33,643 nt of DNA, from the NCBI GenBank assembly GCA_013115145.1, contig JAAPAO010000390.1, forward strand, positions 1-33,643, written 5' to 3'. Numbering within the stretch: the stretch's first letter is position 1; every line of letters starts with the position of its first letter. This document shows, piece after piece, positions 11,718 to 21,668 of the stretch. Source of the DNA: Perkinsus chesapeaki. Lineage: Eukaryota > Perkinsozoa > Perkinsida > Perkinsidae. The position numbers were made by a program, and so were the translations under genes. The notes beneath the pieces are model-generated. The model saw nothing but the letters and a program-made list of their open reading frames with translations, was not told the origin of the DNA and searched no databases.

Positions 11718-11904
11718 GATTTGCAACTGCTTAATTTACAACATTCGAATGCATTGACAAACTTCGCACTTGGAAGTAGTGTTAGTACGCGGAATGTAAG
11801 CTAGTCCATTTCTACGAGCATTTCCAATTCTACGCTTTCACGAAACTTGAGTCGATATGATCTATGGTCTATGTTAATCTACTTCATCTCGAGCTGCAAC
11901 GTCA

Positions 11905-13828
11905 TTATTGACTTTTCAACGTACACCAGAGAATCTCATAGAAGCGGCAATCAGCATAAAAAAGCCAGGATGACATATCATGAACGTTACTGAGGTAACT
12001 TTCGTGCTTCTTTCTGGTGGAGGCAATAGAGCACCTACAAAATACTAATTTCTCGTTCGGCTTCCGCAGTCTCACGGATTCATCGGCTTCCGCTCGTCTC
12101 TTAAAATCGTCATAAGTGATTCTCAGGCCTTCTTTAAGAGGTATCTTCGGCTGCCACCCATCAAGATGGTTCCTTGCTAAACTAATATCTGGCTGGCGCC
12201 TAACGTTAACCGTCTCATTGAGCCCACAATCACTCTTCGTGAACCTTCTAGGATCGTCCTGTGGGAGTGTTCGGTATTCTATATCCAACTCAGATGACCC
12301 TTCGCCAGCAGCTGCCAGCTCTCGAACCATATTTGCTAGCTTGCCCACTCTGAACTCGCTGGGGTTGCCAAGGTTGACGGGTCCAATGGTCGACTCACCT
12401 GCAAAATCGCATAACACAACCGGAGCGGACCACAGGAACGATCAGCAATAATTCGATCGCCGCCGCCGCCGGCCACATCATTCCAGAATATCAAGGCCTC
12501 TGCCTCTTACAGTTCATAAGTCTGTATAATCCAAGAACCAAGTCGGACACGAAACAAAAACTCCTTGTCTGATTGCCATCACCATAAACAGTAATCTTAT
12601 CTCCACGGAGAGCTTGAACCAGAAAGTTCGAAACGACGCGGCCATCCTAACAACAACAATGAGGAGGATGATGCACGCCTTGGGGGAATTCCTCAACACA
12701 TGGAACATCATTCTTGGTCCGTAGGTGTTGAATATCCTCGCAATACGGACGTCGACTCCATGCTGGCGGTGGTAATCCATACATAGAGCTTCAGCGGCTC
12801 TCTTGCCTACAAGACATGGCTGCTGTCGTCTGAGTGGCAGCATGAGATATGAGCCCACCTTCATCATAGCAGCTTCGAGTTCCGATGCAGTTTACGTTGC
12901 CAAAATAAGCCTCCGTTTGAGGATGCTGCTCTGGGTCACCATATACCTGATACATGATCTCTTGCTTCACCACTACAACACATCACCTCGCTAGTGCTGG
13001 CCAGTAGAAGACGAGCCCCTGTCCGCTTGGCAATGCCGCACATGTTCAAAGTGCCTATCACCTGAAAAAACAACAACAAACTGGTAGTCGCCGGAGGAGA
13101 AGTGGCAATTCAGACCGAGCTTGTGTGAACCAGACTTATGGTTCAAGTTCGATTGCGAGAGTCCGCGTGGGCAGCACAATGCTCTTTTTAAAGTTACTCA
13201 AAACAATCCTGCAAAATCATTTACATAATAAGGGGAATAAGAGGAAACCAGCAGGAAGGCAGCTTCCGCCATGCGTGGTGGAGCCAATAGAGCAGCAACG
13301 CCTACATTGGTCTTCAACGTTTTGATAGCGTTATGCTGATAATGCACCGGTGAAGCAGGGCAAGCAAGGTGATAAATTTGATCGACCTCTAGAAGAACCT
13401 ATAAGGAACTGTATTAACGGGCTCTAAAGCGATTCGCCATACCTCTTGGGTGACGTCATGTCTTATGAGCTCGAACCTCGGATTGGACAGCCAATGTGCA
13501 ACGTTACCCTGAGCAGCAGCAGCGATGACCCGATGACCGAGCAAGGCCAACAGCATCAAGGCCAGCATTCGAACGATAAAATCGGAGAGTCACCTTGTCG
13601 CCACAGAAAAAATTGTCCATGCAGATGACCTCGTGCCCCAATTGCATCAAAAAGTCCACCATATGAGAGCCGATGAAGCCGCCGCCTCCAGTGACCAAAA
13701 TCCGTTTCTAAAGGAGTCTTTGAATAACAGAAGATAGCAAGAGAATGGCCAACCTTAGGGAGTGCTGGCAGGTCCCGAGGAGGCTTTGTGATTATCTCTC
13801 TGGGAGGGAAACAGTTCAATGCATCCAT
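11905..13828 (-). CDS. UXS: UDP-glucuronate decarboxylase (UDP-xylose synthase)
   Basis: It converts UDP-glucuronate to UDP-xylose, using bound NAD+. Nine exons join in frame to 415 aa: 13828-13754, 13707-13594, 13508-13443, 13398-13306, 13061-12987, 12946-12859, 12806-12700, 12646-12511 and 12398-11905. Residues 28-38 read [11 protein letters not shown], the NAD-binding GGxGFIG motif. The family blocks follow in order: [25 protein letters not shown], then SCYDEGKRAAE with the catalytic Y168xxxK172, [42 protein letters not shown] and [19 protein letters not shown]. No N-terminal membrane anchor is seen, so the enzyme is probably cytosolic. The end is uncertain: after the last conserved block the frame runs about 60 residues further than usual, so a small 3' intron may be missed. 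Confidence 0.92.
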
Positions 13829-14028
13829 GTTGGAGTGTTAAAAAAACTTCACGCGCTCTGATGTACTAACTCGGGAAATCTCAGATTTCGTTGAACGCAA
13901 TCATACAACAAGTATTGAGGATCGGTGAATTACGTAGGTGAGAATCGTCGACCAGCGATTGAATGCACAGCAACTATACTTTTCCTGAACAGCGCGAAGT
14001 GAAGCCGCGGGCAGGCTGTATCGTAACG

Positions 14029-14924
14029 TCACAATGTATCACTTGAGACCTCTTCAGCTTCCTCGGCTTTTTCAACATCAACTTGGATGCCAACAAGGTC
14101 GCAAAGTCCTTGGTAAAAGTCGGCAACCTGTGTAAGAGCCGCCAGAATCTTATCCTCGACATCGGCCAGGTTTTGCGCGGACTCCATCTCGCAGATCATC
14201 CTCCAAACCTTTAGTGACGTCTCTTCTAATTGAACTCTTTGGTCCGGCGTGTCGGTGAAATCAACTGATTGGAGATAGTCACTTTGCCAATATTGCACCT
14301 GATCCATCCGCACTGAACCGCCCTTCTAAAACTGTTTTCGCCAACATGGGTTTCTCACCGTAGCGAGCAGCCTGAGGCTTCGTTGCCTAATCACATCCGC
14401 CTTCTTGGTAGTCTTTCCCAAATGCTTAGTGCTTTGCTCAACTTGATCACGAACTAACTGTAGTCGTTCTCTTAAGAGCAACCTAAGAATAAAACAATGC
14501 CTCGAAGGCGAAACAGAAGGTTGATAATCAACATCCTCCGATGTAGTCTAGCTGGTTAGGATTCGTGGCTCTCACCCACGCGACCGGGGTTCGAGTCCCC
14601 GCATCGGAATTGTATACAAAGATCATTTGTACTGTAGTGTTCAGTTATTCGAACGTATAAACATCTGCGGCCTATGGAAGACATCCGAAGTAAGCCTCAG
14701 TCACTTGAATGAACGCTCACCGAGGTTCATGTTGTTCACAGTGCGGTTTCCAAGCTGTCATCACCCCTGAATAGCCTCCAACTGGCACATCGACATCTCG
14801 ACCGCACAACACCAGCGACGTCTGGGTGGAATCGAGTGGCCTCGTTAGTCCCGGTACGACCCTCAAATAAGAGCACTTTACACCGCTCATGGATGACAGG
14901 CTTCTTACAGTACACAAACGCCAT
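14029..14924 (-). CDS. Unrecognised 192-aa helical protein with nested tRNA
   Basis: Four exons, 14924-14813, 14766-14721, 14482-14359 and 14325-14029, join in frame. The introns are 46, 238 and 33 nt, the last being GTGAGA...TTTTAG. The protein begins MAFVYCKKPVIHERCKVL. Its middle is helical (LLLRERLQLVRDQVEQSTKH) and it ends with an acidic run (VEKAEEAEEVSSDTL). I recognise no family. The N-terminal exon has a compact, folded-looking composition and the rest looks like coiled coil. The 238-nt intron contains a tRNA-Glu gene on the opposite strand. Further upstream exons cannot be excluded, because the chosen ATG at 14924 has no strong context. Confidence 0.55.
14537..14608 (+). tRNA. tRNA-Glu (anticodon CTC)
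   Basis: A complete 72-nt cloverleaf. The acceptor stem TCCGATG pairs with CATCGGA. The D arm is TAGTCTAGCTGGTTAGGA, the box A region. The anticodon stem is CGTGG/CCACG around loop CTCTCAC, giving anticodon CTC at 14571-14573. The T arm is CCGGG GTTCGAG TCCCCG-like and contains box B, GGTTCGAGTCC. No intron and no encoded CCA. It lies inside, and antisense to, the 238-nt intron of the minus-strand gene at 14029-14924. Confidence 0.96.
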
Positions 14925-15315
14925 ACGGCAGCCAGTGGGTTACAGCAGCATAGCATCACAACAGTCTCACACACAGGTCGCCGTGCACATCATAACTAAC
15001 GCGACAACTTTAAGAGAAACAGAGAGAATTTCCCAGTGCGCTAAAATACACATAACAGGAGGGTTCTGAAGAGAGGAACTTGGTTTTATTGTTATGAGTT
15101 GACAGTGCTGAATACACACGAGCTCCGTTGAGCATCGTCATCGTCATCATATGATGGAATCTCCAACATAGCAGCAACCTCTCAGAGAACAATCAATAAT
15201 ACATCAACAACAACCATATGCTCACCTAAGCTTTTTACGTTTTTATAATTACAATACCGAATATGCTCCCTCTAAATGGAAGCATTTCTTATCAACTTCT
15301 GCTGCCCAGCAAAGC
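14925..15315. other. Intergenic, no gene seen
   Basis: About 390 bases between the start of the 192-aa gene and the stop of the first PAM2 gene. Short frames on both strands have no family-like text. A small CATCGTCATCGTCATCAT run lies at about 15132-15150. Confidence 0.4.
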
Positions 15316-15885
15316 TCATAACTGAATACCCTCCTCGGACAACCGCTGCACTAGGATATTAAGCTGCTCCTTCACCCTATCAATCTGATACTGTAGCGTC
15401 ATCTCCGCCGCTCTAGTGATCTGGTCATCCTCGTAGCTGCTGTCTACAGTATCGTAAGTGGCTGGTACAAATTCTGGAGCATCAGGATTCATACCGCTCT
15501 CTTCCATAAACCCTTCCGGTACGAATTCCGGAGCATCAACGTTGAGTTCATGGTGCCCACGGAGATCCTGTCCAGGTAGAGTTAAGCTATCACCAGACCC
15601 ACGAGAGCTTTTGTCAGATCCATAGGATGTCGATGGCGTCATCATATCCACAGGTGAAGATTCGACCTTCATACCCGGCCCAACCTCCTTATTCTCAACA
15701 GTGCGCTGAGAAGGAAGAAGTTCATCAGCTTTATCCAGCAGTTCAGAATTGTAGTAGTCTGTAAGCTCTTGGAGCAGGTCCCATCCTATAGCAGGATCAC
15801 GAGGTTCGATACCTCCATTAGTGTTGTTTAAACGTCCACTTCCAGAGGGCACAGCAGGGGCATAGCTGTTGCTTATGTGAGACAT
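15316..15885 (-). CDS. PAM2-motif protein 1 (two PAM2 motifs)
   Basis: A single exon of 189 aa starting at ATG 15885. Residues 114-123 read LNVDAPEFVP and 132-141 read MNPDAPEFVP. Both fit the PAM2 consensus LNxxAxEFxP, the short linear motif that binds the MLLE domain of poly(A)-binding protein, as in Paip1, Paip2, Tob and eRF3. The rest is mostly low-complexity and acidic, with a short helical block near 35-57. A likely coiled coil covers about 155-187 (TLQYQIDRVKEQLNILVQRL). I infer a cytoplasmic mRNA regulator that docks on poly(A)-binding protein. The next gene upstream on the same strand carries three more PAM2 motifs. The frame is intronless in a region where most genes have many introns. 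Confidence 0.85.
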   Translation of the reverse strand: MSHISNSYAPAVPSGSGRLNNTNGGIEPRDPAIGWDLLQELTDYYNSELLDKADELLPSQRTVENKEVGPGMKVESSPVDMMTPSTSYGSDKSSRGSGDSLTLPGQDLRGHHELNVDAPEFVPEGFMEESGMNPDAPEFVPATYDTVDSSYEDDQITRAAEMTLQYQIDRVKEQLNILVQRLSEEGIQL

Positions 15886-16412
15886 AGCGAGATAAATGTA
15901 ACGAAATCAGAGAAGAAATAAAACTTAATCAAAATTCCCATCCACTCTGACCCAAGCATTTCGCAAGATCCCGTAACGTACACCTGCGGCAGTGATTACG
16001 AGACACCGAACACAACAACGCTATACAATTAGGTAATCGAGAAACTTTGGATGATGATGATGAATGCCTCCTGCTGGAGACCATCTAGATGGATACCATT
16101 GCCAGCTTATTTATATACATTTTCACCATAACAACAACAACAACCACAAATACAAGCGGATGATGAAGGTTGATGATAATAATAATGGCGAGAATGATGT
16201 TGATGCTGTTGACGAGGACTCGTTTTGGACGAGCCATCAATAAATGTGGGGACTCTATTGTAGCATATCCGCTGAATTGTTGATCGTCGGACACTCGACG
16301 ATACCATGGCCAAGGGGCACTACCAACGACCAGGCAAGTAGAATTAGAAAAATATTGTGGGATAAATGCTTCACCCTCTCCCATCTCCACCAAACTCGGT
16401 ATCAAGTTGTCA
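15886..16412. other. Spacer between PAM2 genes with simple repeats
   Basis: No gene seen. It contains short runs of simple sequence: GATGATGATGATGAATG near 16050, AACAACAACAACAACCAC near 16132, and GATGATAATAATAATGG near 16170. It should contain the promoter of PAM2 gene 1 and the 3' UTR of PAM2 gene 2. Confidence 0.5.
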
Positions 16413-17105
16413 TCAGGCCACTTCGTTCGGCGTGCTCAAACCATCGTTACAGCTCTTCATTAAATCTTTGCCACCGTCTAATGCAATCTCTGCTAGTAAC
16501 ATCGCCAACGCATCCTCGTCTAAAGGGGGTACTTCCTCGGCAGCCTTGTCATCTTCATGGAAGGGTGGGCTGAGCCCCTGCACCCACAGATCCGCCAGAT
16601 CAGCGATGAGCGAATCAACACTTTCGGCGGCATCTCCAGAATGACCTGCCTCGCATTCCCCAACAGAGCCAGGGATAAACTCAGGCGCATCTGGATCCAA
16701 CTCGGTACAACTTCCGACCTCCTCAATTTGATATTCACCACCACCTGGGACGAACTCTGGCGCATCCACATTAAAGCCAGCAGCAGCAGACGCCTCCTCT
16801 CCCTGGCCAGCCATCGTCAGCGAGGCCATCATGGGGACGAATTCCTCGGCATTAGGATCGAGCTTTGGCGTATTAACAAGGTGCTCAACCTCCTCCTCAT
16901 CCGATGTCACCTCGTCACCATCCGTACTGTAAAGTGGCTCAACAGGATCCTCGTATGCGAGCGTGTCGAAAGCCGATGCTAGATAGAACTTAGCGGGTAG
17001 CTGCCAAGGCTCGGTGGTGGTACTGCTAATACTAGAGGTGGGGTTAATGTCATTATTAGGTGGCCACGGTGTATAAATAGAATCGTCAAGCTCAGACACC
17101 ACCAT
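16413..17105 (-). CDS. PAM2-motif protein 2 (three PAM2 motifs)
   Basis: A single exon of 230 aa from the ATG at 17105 (MVVSELDDSIYTPW). The open frame continues 44 codons further upstream, but that part is hydrophobic with a different composition, and a TTTCATTACAG acceptor-like site lies just before it. I therefore prefer the internal ATG. PAM2 motifs: 82-91 LDPNAEEFVP, 111-120 FNVDAPEFVP, 136-145 LDPDAPEFIP. All keep the key Ala, Glu-Phe and Pro. Between and after them the protein is acidic and disordered-looking, with a Leu-rich acidic helix near the end (DEDALAMLLAEIAL). I infer a poly(A)-binding-protein interactor related to the neighbour by motif, not obviously by full-length sequence. 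Confidence 0.82.
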   Translation of the reverse strand: MVVSELDDSIYTPWPPNNDINPTSSISSTTTEPWQLPAKFYLASAFDTLAYEDPVEPLYSTDGDEVTSDEEEVEHLVNTPKLDPNAEEFVPMMASLTMAGQGEEASAAAGFNVDAPEFVPGGGEYQIEEVGSCTELDPDAPEFIPGSVGECEAGHSGDAAESVDSLIADLADLWVQGLSPPFHEDDKAAEEVPPLDEDALAMLLAEIALDGGKDLMKSCNDGLSTPNEVA

Positions 17106-17557
17106 GGACAAAAACAAAGGGAATTGAACTGGTAACAAAGACACCACGGCCAAGAGTACGAGCCACGTAAGGTTGAACTGAGGTGCAGCAAAGATGCTGT
17201 AATGAAAGGTATCTCGAAGCAGAGTTGTAAGAAGCAAGGATCAAGCCAAGATTCGTTTGACGACGCACGCTTGGACATGTTTCCTGCAAATTGCACGAAA
17301 AGTACTTCAATCGTTGCGGTGACGGCAGAAAAGCGGCGCAGTCGAGCCCGCCACTTTTGCACAACTTCTGGTGGTTCGCTAGATCGCAGCAGCCGCAACA
17401 AACACAAGTTAGTCACAGAAACATGGTTAGAAACAACACCACATGATGAGTATACACACTTAGTATAGTGTAATGAGCAATCGGCGGGCTTGGAAGCCAT
17501 TCCCTTGAGATAACATATAGAAGTATCTAAAGTATTAATAATGGCACTGAACACACT
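17106..17557. other. Spacer upstream of PAM2 gene 2
   Basis: About 450 bases with several overlapping open frames on the minus strand but no recognisable protein. Acceptor-like sites (TTTCATTACAG near 17195, CGTGCAATTTGCAG near 17285) could mean a spliced or trans-spliced 5' leader for PAM2 gene 2. Confidence 0.35.
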
Positions 17558-20309
17558 CTAGGGGAGGATGTACTCAAGCTTGTCCTTAGGGAAGTTGAAT
17601 AGGATGTTCATAAGGCGGTAGTAGCCAACATAATTCGCAAACTCATGCTTGCTGAAATTCCGCACTGTCTTGATCTGCCAGAATAACTTATCACATATCA
17701 CCGATCTGCCCTACCTCATCGTCTTTCACACCACAGAGCTCCGGTCGATAATCCCTGAGATCGAAAACAGCTGAGATATTCAAGCTGAATTCATTTCAGC
17801 GAAATGATGACACACCTTCGGTTACGAAATCGCCATGATGTCCCATAGAGCTTCACGCCGCGCTTGTACCTGAGCCGTGGTGAGCTTTTGATAGAGGCTG
17901 CAGGGGTCCTCACTCATGACCGTCCCATTTAGAAAACAACCTTGACATGGTTAGATGGTAGGCTGGTATGTACCCATTATATATAGTATTATCATACCTG
18001 AAAGGATAAAGGAGTAAATAGATACTAAAGGCAATTTATGAACAACCATCACCATCAACGACCACAGACACCAACGGTCACAATACATAATAATACGGTT
18101 TCATATAGAACGCGCGATTTCTGTCAGGAACAGGAATTATCAGATCAGCATCGTCAGGAATTTTCTAACGATGCTGCATCTGATACTGAGCGCCACTTTA
18201 CGGACGGCCAAGATAATTCTATTAGGTTGATGTACTGTACAGAGCCGCATAGGGCTACTGGGCAAGCAGTTCGATGACTAGGACCAAACCCACCTCATCG
18301 ACACATAACGTGACACTGGGAATGCTTCACACCACTCATCACACACCACCAATAAAGGGAACTTCGTTTGTACCTACCAACACTCGTTACGCATCTTCTC
18401 AGCGTCCTGCCTACTTTGAGTTGCTCAAACAACTCATATACTGCCTGACACGCATATGCTTGATTATCAAGAGCAAAATCGACTATATCCCAAAGAGTCT
18501 GAGGCTCCGGCAGAGGTGTCGTCATAGACGGTATCTGATACCACCAGATAGCAGCAGCTCAAGACACAAGCCAATCCCTGCCCTCACCTTCACGTCCCTC
18601 CTATAGTGCGCCATTCGCTCCAGCTTGTACCTATGAAACATGTACAATACTTCACCCTATTATCCACTTTACTCTAGCTGTTCTGGTGTAAGGTGCTCAA
18701 GGTCAATCTCTTCACCAAATTTAATAACAATCTCCTTATTAACAGCCTTCTCAATCAAAGGGGAATAAAGCCGTCTAGTAAAGTTCAAATCGTTCCCATC
18801 CAATGCCCTAAAAGTATCATCGCCAGCTGCTTCGCTCCGCCTACTAAAACAACTACTCACTTCCGCCCATACACGCTCATGTCCACTGGCATCTGTTCGA
18901 AGAACTCTCGATTTCGTATCGAGGTGCGCTCCAGGAACTGCTGGCTGAATTCATTCTGTATATACAGGCCCGCATTGCTTCGCTTTATCTCAGCTATTTC
19001 CTATCATAGCAGCACCAGCCACCTACCGCTCTCGCTGCCTACCATCACCGCCTACCCTATTATACCGTGATAGCAGTGGCTCGTATACCACAAGCCAACC
19101 ATTAAGTCTGGCCCAGCATACTATATAATTAAGTACGCCCGATTTTCCTGCTCCTACCATCATCCAGACATCCACCACAACATCATCGCCAACAACGCAC
19201 AGTCGGCCTACCCCTCTTGCCATCCAATAGCCATCCCTTTGTGTGCTGGAAGCTAGCCTTATCTCTCAGACACTGGAGTTGCCGCATTATCTCCAGTGTA
19301 ACTTTCCGAAGCATAATGCCCAAGTCCCTAAATCCGCCTACACTTCCCCTCATTTCACCATCTCACCGTTGCCGACTCTTCACTAGCATTATGTCCCTAG
19401 GGAGCTCGCCACCCTGAAAAGACCGTGCCTCCCTGCCCAAGAGATCTATCACTCTACCATTCCCTCTGGTAGCAGCTCCATGAGCTCATCTCGAGGCAGC
19501 CGCATAAACCGTCCAACATCCGAGGCCCTAGGGAAGTACTCCTCACCTGCCATAAGCATCGGAAATCTACACGGGTCTGCAGAGCAGTTTGTAGGGCGAG
19601 CTTCTAAGATTAACTTAGCAGCCCTGATGTTAACAGCGTTGGAATCTTTGCTAGCAAGCAGAGCCGCCGCAACAATGACCTCATCGACGAACCAACGTGA
19701 GGTTCTATGAAATAGGCAAGTCTACCAAGTTCCGCGGAATTCCCTCCAACACTAGCAGTTAGCTTCCGTTATCCATCCCCTACCATCAGCCTCCCTTGGC
19801 ATCCACAAATCTGGTCTTTTAACAGGCTCCTCTAGAGGAATGTTTGTTATGTCCGGCGTTATTATATGAGACGGGTACCTTATAGATACTAAAACCAGAT
19901 GTCCCAGCGGAGGAGGAGGAGCCTACAGTTCCAGTACGGCATCCCGCTGTGCTCTAAACTGCTTTTGGCCGTACTCCATAGTAGGCTCACCCTAACACCA
20001 CTACGATGACCTTCTACATGCTCCGAAGAGAAAGGGTACCTCAGTTGTTCGACCACCTTGCTGCTGCTGCTGCTGTTGCCCTGGTCGAGAGTCTCCCTCC
20101 CCGTCCCTAGGTAAAGGTATACCAAATACTTTACCAGTGTCCCAAGCCTGGAACCCAGCAGCAGCAGCTCGCTTGGAGCCCACAGCCATTCCTCTAGCCA
20201 AGGCTGGCACAGTGCTGCTGCTTCGAGCGATAAGCATGCTACTGAGTACACGGGGATTTAATGCTACCTTACCAACACAAGGGAGAGGGGTGTCGAGAAA
20301 CGATAGCAT
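17558..20309 (-). CDS. mS29: Mitochondrial small-subunit ribosomal protein mS29 (DAP3)
   Basis: mS29 is the GTP-binding protein in the head of the mitochondrial ribosome small subunit. Seventeen exons join in frame to 593 aa: 20309-20040, 19991-19927, 19878-19784, 19751-19726, 19679-19458, 19413-19367, 19327-19212, 19153-19056, 19000-18861, 18807-18673, 18630-18588, 18534-18415, 18373-18294, 17997-17914, 17869-17816, 17784-17715 and 17674-17558. The N-terminus is Arg/Ser-rich, like a mitochondrial presequence, with a run of seven Gln. DAP3 landmarks in order: RLPRDELMELLPEGM; Walker A GKRGAGKSG, split by an intron; ARLNGWLVVYEP; TLWDIVDFALDNQAYACQAV; Walker B FPLLVVCDEW; then the conserved tail FANYVGYYRLMNILFNFP. 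The start codon and exon 16 acceptor are tentative. The 17997-17558 exons belong here and are not a separate gene. Confidence 0.88.
18141..18182. repeat. Hairpin inside the longest mS29 intron
   Basis: CAGATCAGCATCGT pairs with ACGATGCTGCATCTG with a single bulged base, leaving a loop of about 13 nt. It sits in the 296-nt intron between exons 13 and 14 of the mS29 gene, the only intron in that gene longer than 60 nt. CAGGAATT is repeated at about 18131 and 18156. Confidence 0.6.
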
Positions 20310-20428
20310 ACTACTACGAAGCGATTGATGATGAAAGGAACGATGACAGTAGGACACAACTGATCATCACGGTGGTATATAAATTACTGTATATATAGTA
20401 TCAGTAGTGCAGCAGTCTTTGAAGGTAC

Positions 20429-21531
20429 TCATATACCCAAGGCCTTGGTCATCTCAGTAACCCAGCCATAGACACCAAAGAAGATTATGCCGCCTGAAGA
20501 CACTTGGATTACTCTGGGCACCAAACCCTTTGTGAACGCAGCCGGACCTTCAGTCTTTACGATATCAACCCTGAATACAAGCATCAACTTACTATATGAT
20601 TCCATTCTTACATGGTCTTCAAGAATGGTGCGCTGGCTCCCTCTGCCCCCTTGACACTCAACATGCTCCTGGTCTTTACCACGTCCAACGGTGTCGTTAG
20701 TGCCGCTGCCAACCCACCAGCTATTGCACCACATACAGCACCTAACAGGCACTGTCTTCACGGTCACTTCACGGCTTCACCGCTTCCACCTCCAAAAGGC
20801 GTAACTTCCTCTCTCCCCTGCTTTTTCGCCACATAAACCTTGAGCTTCTCCCACAGAGGGAACTCTATAAACCCGAAAGGTATCTCCCGAGCCAACGTGG
20901 CAAGATATCCAGTAAAAAAACCACCAACGCCGAAGTTACGGTATACGTGCGAGATGACCTAATAACCATCCTACGATACTCGTCCACCGCCTCTGTCCTC
21001 CCTCTTACCTCCCTATACGTGCCAAACTGGCCGGCTTGCCTATTCTGTTTAAGTATATCAGTAGGCACTCTTGCCGCACAAGCCACACACTCTGCTATAG
21101 CAGCTGAACAACCGTACAGCATAAACGAGCCTTCCTTTAATGGCAGCCGAGCTCTATGAAGGACACCCGTGAGAATGATAACGCTACAGAGCTCTATCGT
21201 ACTTTGACTGTTCATATGTTAGAAAGTATAACGCAGCTGCCGGAGCCGACCCTAATGCGGCTGCTCCAAGGCCATTGTAGACACCACGGAACTAATAACG
21301 ACTAGAGGGTAGACGAGGGTTATCTATGAACGGTACCCCTCCAGTGGCCCAGAAGCCTTCCCTTGCCTGTATCCTAGTCTTTATGGTATCTACTGGATAC
21401 AGCCCAACATCTACTGCTAACCCTGCACTGGCACCCGACACTAAGGAGCTGGCCCACGAAGGCTGCTTAGGTGGGGGTGCACATGGTACTGAGGATGATG
21501 CTGGACCGCTACTACTACTGCTGCTGGACAT
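20429..21531 (-). CDS. Mitochondrial carrier, S-adenosylmethionine type (SLC25A26-like)
   Basis: It probably imports S-adenosylmethionine across the mitochondrial (or plastid) inner membrane in exchange for S-adenosylhomocysteine. Six exons join in frame to 294 aa: 21531-21337, 21291-21188, 21153-21009, 20958-20790, 20741-20612 and 20570-20429. The introns are 34-50 nt. The three carrier signatures are visible: [13 protein letters not shown] in repeat 1, [13 protein letters not shown] in repeat 2 and [12 protein letters not shown] in repeat 3. Tail blocks [13 protein letters not shown] and IFFGVYGW fit the third repeat. The atypical second signature RVPTDxxKQ is the feature that points to the SAM-carrier subfamily. 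A Ser-rich N-terminus precedes the first helix; an upstream in-frame ATG at 21579 would add 16 residues. Confidence 0.88.
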
Positions 21532-21668
21532 CCGAAAAACACTAGAGGGAATCGCAGGTATGACAACATGGCAACACAAAAGCCGTCGATTGTCGAGAAA
21601 TTATGGCACAAATGGTAAGCAATGATACAACATAGCTACTGGTTTACAGATGGTGATGATGACAGTAT

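Noticed and set aside
13125-13170. Possible tRNA in the 244-nt UXS intron, because of TGAACCA...TGGTTCA and GTTCGATT
   Set aside because: Only a 7-bp hairpin forms. A T-arm stem next to GTTCGATT does not pair and no acceptor stem exists.
17202-17468. Plus-strand 88-codon frame beginning MKGISKQSCKK
   Set aside because: No recognisable motif, no conserved-looking composition and no splice or promoter support.
17558-17917. A separate 92-aa gene starting MSEDPCSLYQ, in three exons
   Set aside because: An alternative splice frame joins the same region to upstream DAP3 blocks (YNGYIPAYHLTM, LFSKWDGHE), so these are the last exons of mS29. The apparent ATG arises in a different frame at an exon end.
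18861-18880. A 17- or 20-nt intron in mS29
   Set aside because: It keeps the frame, but the next acceptor (TTTTAG at 18808-18813) gives a 53-nt intron that also keeps the frame and fits the size of the other introns.
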